DNA of 64,000 nucleotides from Gracilaria vermiculophylla (taxonomy: Eukaryota; Rhodophyta; Florideophyceae; Gracilariales; Gracilariaceae). The DNA lies in contig JAHNZQ020003149.1 of NCBI GenBank assembly GCA_019155205.2, positions 1,720,228 to 1,784,227 on the forward strand, given 5' to 3'. Shown piece after piece: positions 63,028-64,000 of this stretch; position 1 is the stretch's first letter; the number at the start of each line of letters is the position of its first letter. A program made the translations under genes and the position numbers. The notes below the pieces were generated by a model, which ran no database searches, was not told the DNA's origin, and was given only the letters and a program-made list of their open reading frames with translations.

Positions 63028-64000
63028 ATGCAATCGATGTCAATGTGCGAATCATATGCAGATCATTCAGTAACAGATCGTATGTCTGCATTTTTTATCT
63101 CGTGAATGAATCCTTTCGTCAAGCAAGTACCGTAAGACACCTCAATCGCTTGACATCAGGGGAATGAACTCAACACTTGAAAAGAATAGTATCTGTACTT
63201 GATATCCAAAAGCCTGATCTAGTTGCAAAAACTGAATCCAATGCCCAGCTGAGTTCGAATCATATGTAAGGTTTTCATCCTATAGAAGAGGGTCTGCCCC
63301 ATAGGTAGTTCAATTTGGCAAGAAGGCCGCAAATATTGACGGGCAATACTCACTCTCTTCTTCCTTCTTTTTTTTCTTTTCTACGTGCTCTCAGTGAATC
63401 AGGAACGCTACCTTTGGGGCTTTCTCCGCATTCTACGACTTGTTTCAACCAACTGCCCCCAATGTCGGTTGATCTTCGAAACTGACATCTGTTTATCTGT
63501 CGGGAGTATTGCTAAAAATGTGCGTATCTTGTTTTCGCGAAACAGCTTATTTCTTCCATGTATCCAATATATGACTATGTATCAACGTATGTATCAAGGT
63601 ATGTTTTTGTGTATACGGGTGATGTTGGCTTTCTATGGGACAGTGTCTTTCTTTGGACGGGATATTTTGCGCTGCGTTAAGCTTAATACAAGCGAAATAC
63701 AGAGAAAAAACATGCAAATCATCTTCTTAGGAGCAGTCTTGTAGCCGTGGACTGTATCGCTTCCCATTGACAACACAATTACTTGCAGAGCCTCTTAAAT
63801 CCGAAAAAATCATTATGGCGCGCCAATGCGGCGTCAACTATTACGCTTTAATCAATAGATGTCGCTTTACGCAAGCAATATTTTTGCTGTTGAAACATTC
63901 ACATCTTTTAGGAAGGACATAGGTGTGTTCTGAAGGAGGATTTTTTCGTTATCATTCATATTCCAAGTAGGCCTGTATCTGGCAAGAACAGACCTTGACC
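63028..64000. other. Right-edge intergenic DNA
   Basis: AT-rich DNA of about 970 bp. A 119-codon open frame (63385-63744) has hydrophobic patches but no family pattern. No RNA gene was recognised. The next gene lies outside the window. Confidence 0.4.

Overview
This window is nuclear DNA from a photosynthetic eukaryote. Genes with classical GT-AG introns of about 70-130 bp sit beside many intronless genes. Two proteins point to a plastid: a PAP/fibrillin-family protein and a plastid-type (Plsp1-like) signal peptidase. Compact spacing, few introns and strong GC/CpG bias around some genes would fit a unicellular red alga or a similar small-genome alga. That lineage call is inference; no rRNA or organelle marker is present to settle it.

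Layout. Positions 1-19 kb are a graveyard of transposable elements. They hold an inverted integrase fragment (1-684), a decayed chromodomain Ty3/gypsy element (685-10343, with an unusual antisense coding region between pol and the 3' LTR), several further LTR copies, a pogo-like transposase pseudogene split by an 885-bp solo LTR with a perfect 5-bp target duplication (11986-14340), and two Tc1/mariner-like elements in inverted orientation (16173-18853). From 19.2 kb the window is gene dense. In order: APC4; a secreted protein of unknown function; a GLYR/3-hydroxyisobutyrate dehydrogenase-family reductase; ribosomal protein eL22; CNOT2; a HemK/PrmC-type methyltransferase; an RRM protein; a small membrane protein; an ENT nucleoside transporter; an AIFM2/FSP1-like oxidoreductase; a fibrillin; DMC1; signal peptidase I; and malic enzyme. 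A stretch of about 6.5 kb without a convincing gene follows (44.6-51.1 kb). Then come a RAD5/HLTF-type HIRAN-SNF2-RING helicase, a TMEM62-like metallophosphoesterase, SHMT, a proline-rich protein, a prefoldin-1-like protein and a DUF455 ferritin-like protein.

Neighbours form divergent and convergent pairs rather than operons. Divergent pairs are GLYR/eL22, RRM/membrane protein, fibrillin/DMC1 and SHMT/proline-rich protein. Convergent pairs are HemK/RRM, ENT/AIFM2-like and RAD5/TMEM62. No shared pathway links the genes, although DMC1 and RAD5 indicate meiotic recombination and post-replication repair respectively.

There are two 100-N gaps. The first is flanked on both sides by the same 28 bp. 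The second lies in a very long poly-C tract and is followed by a 70-bp exact copy of a gene 32 kb away. Both look like assembly artefacts.
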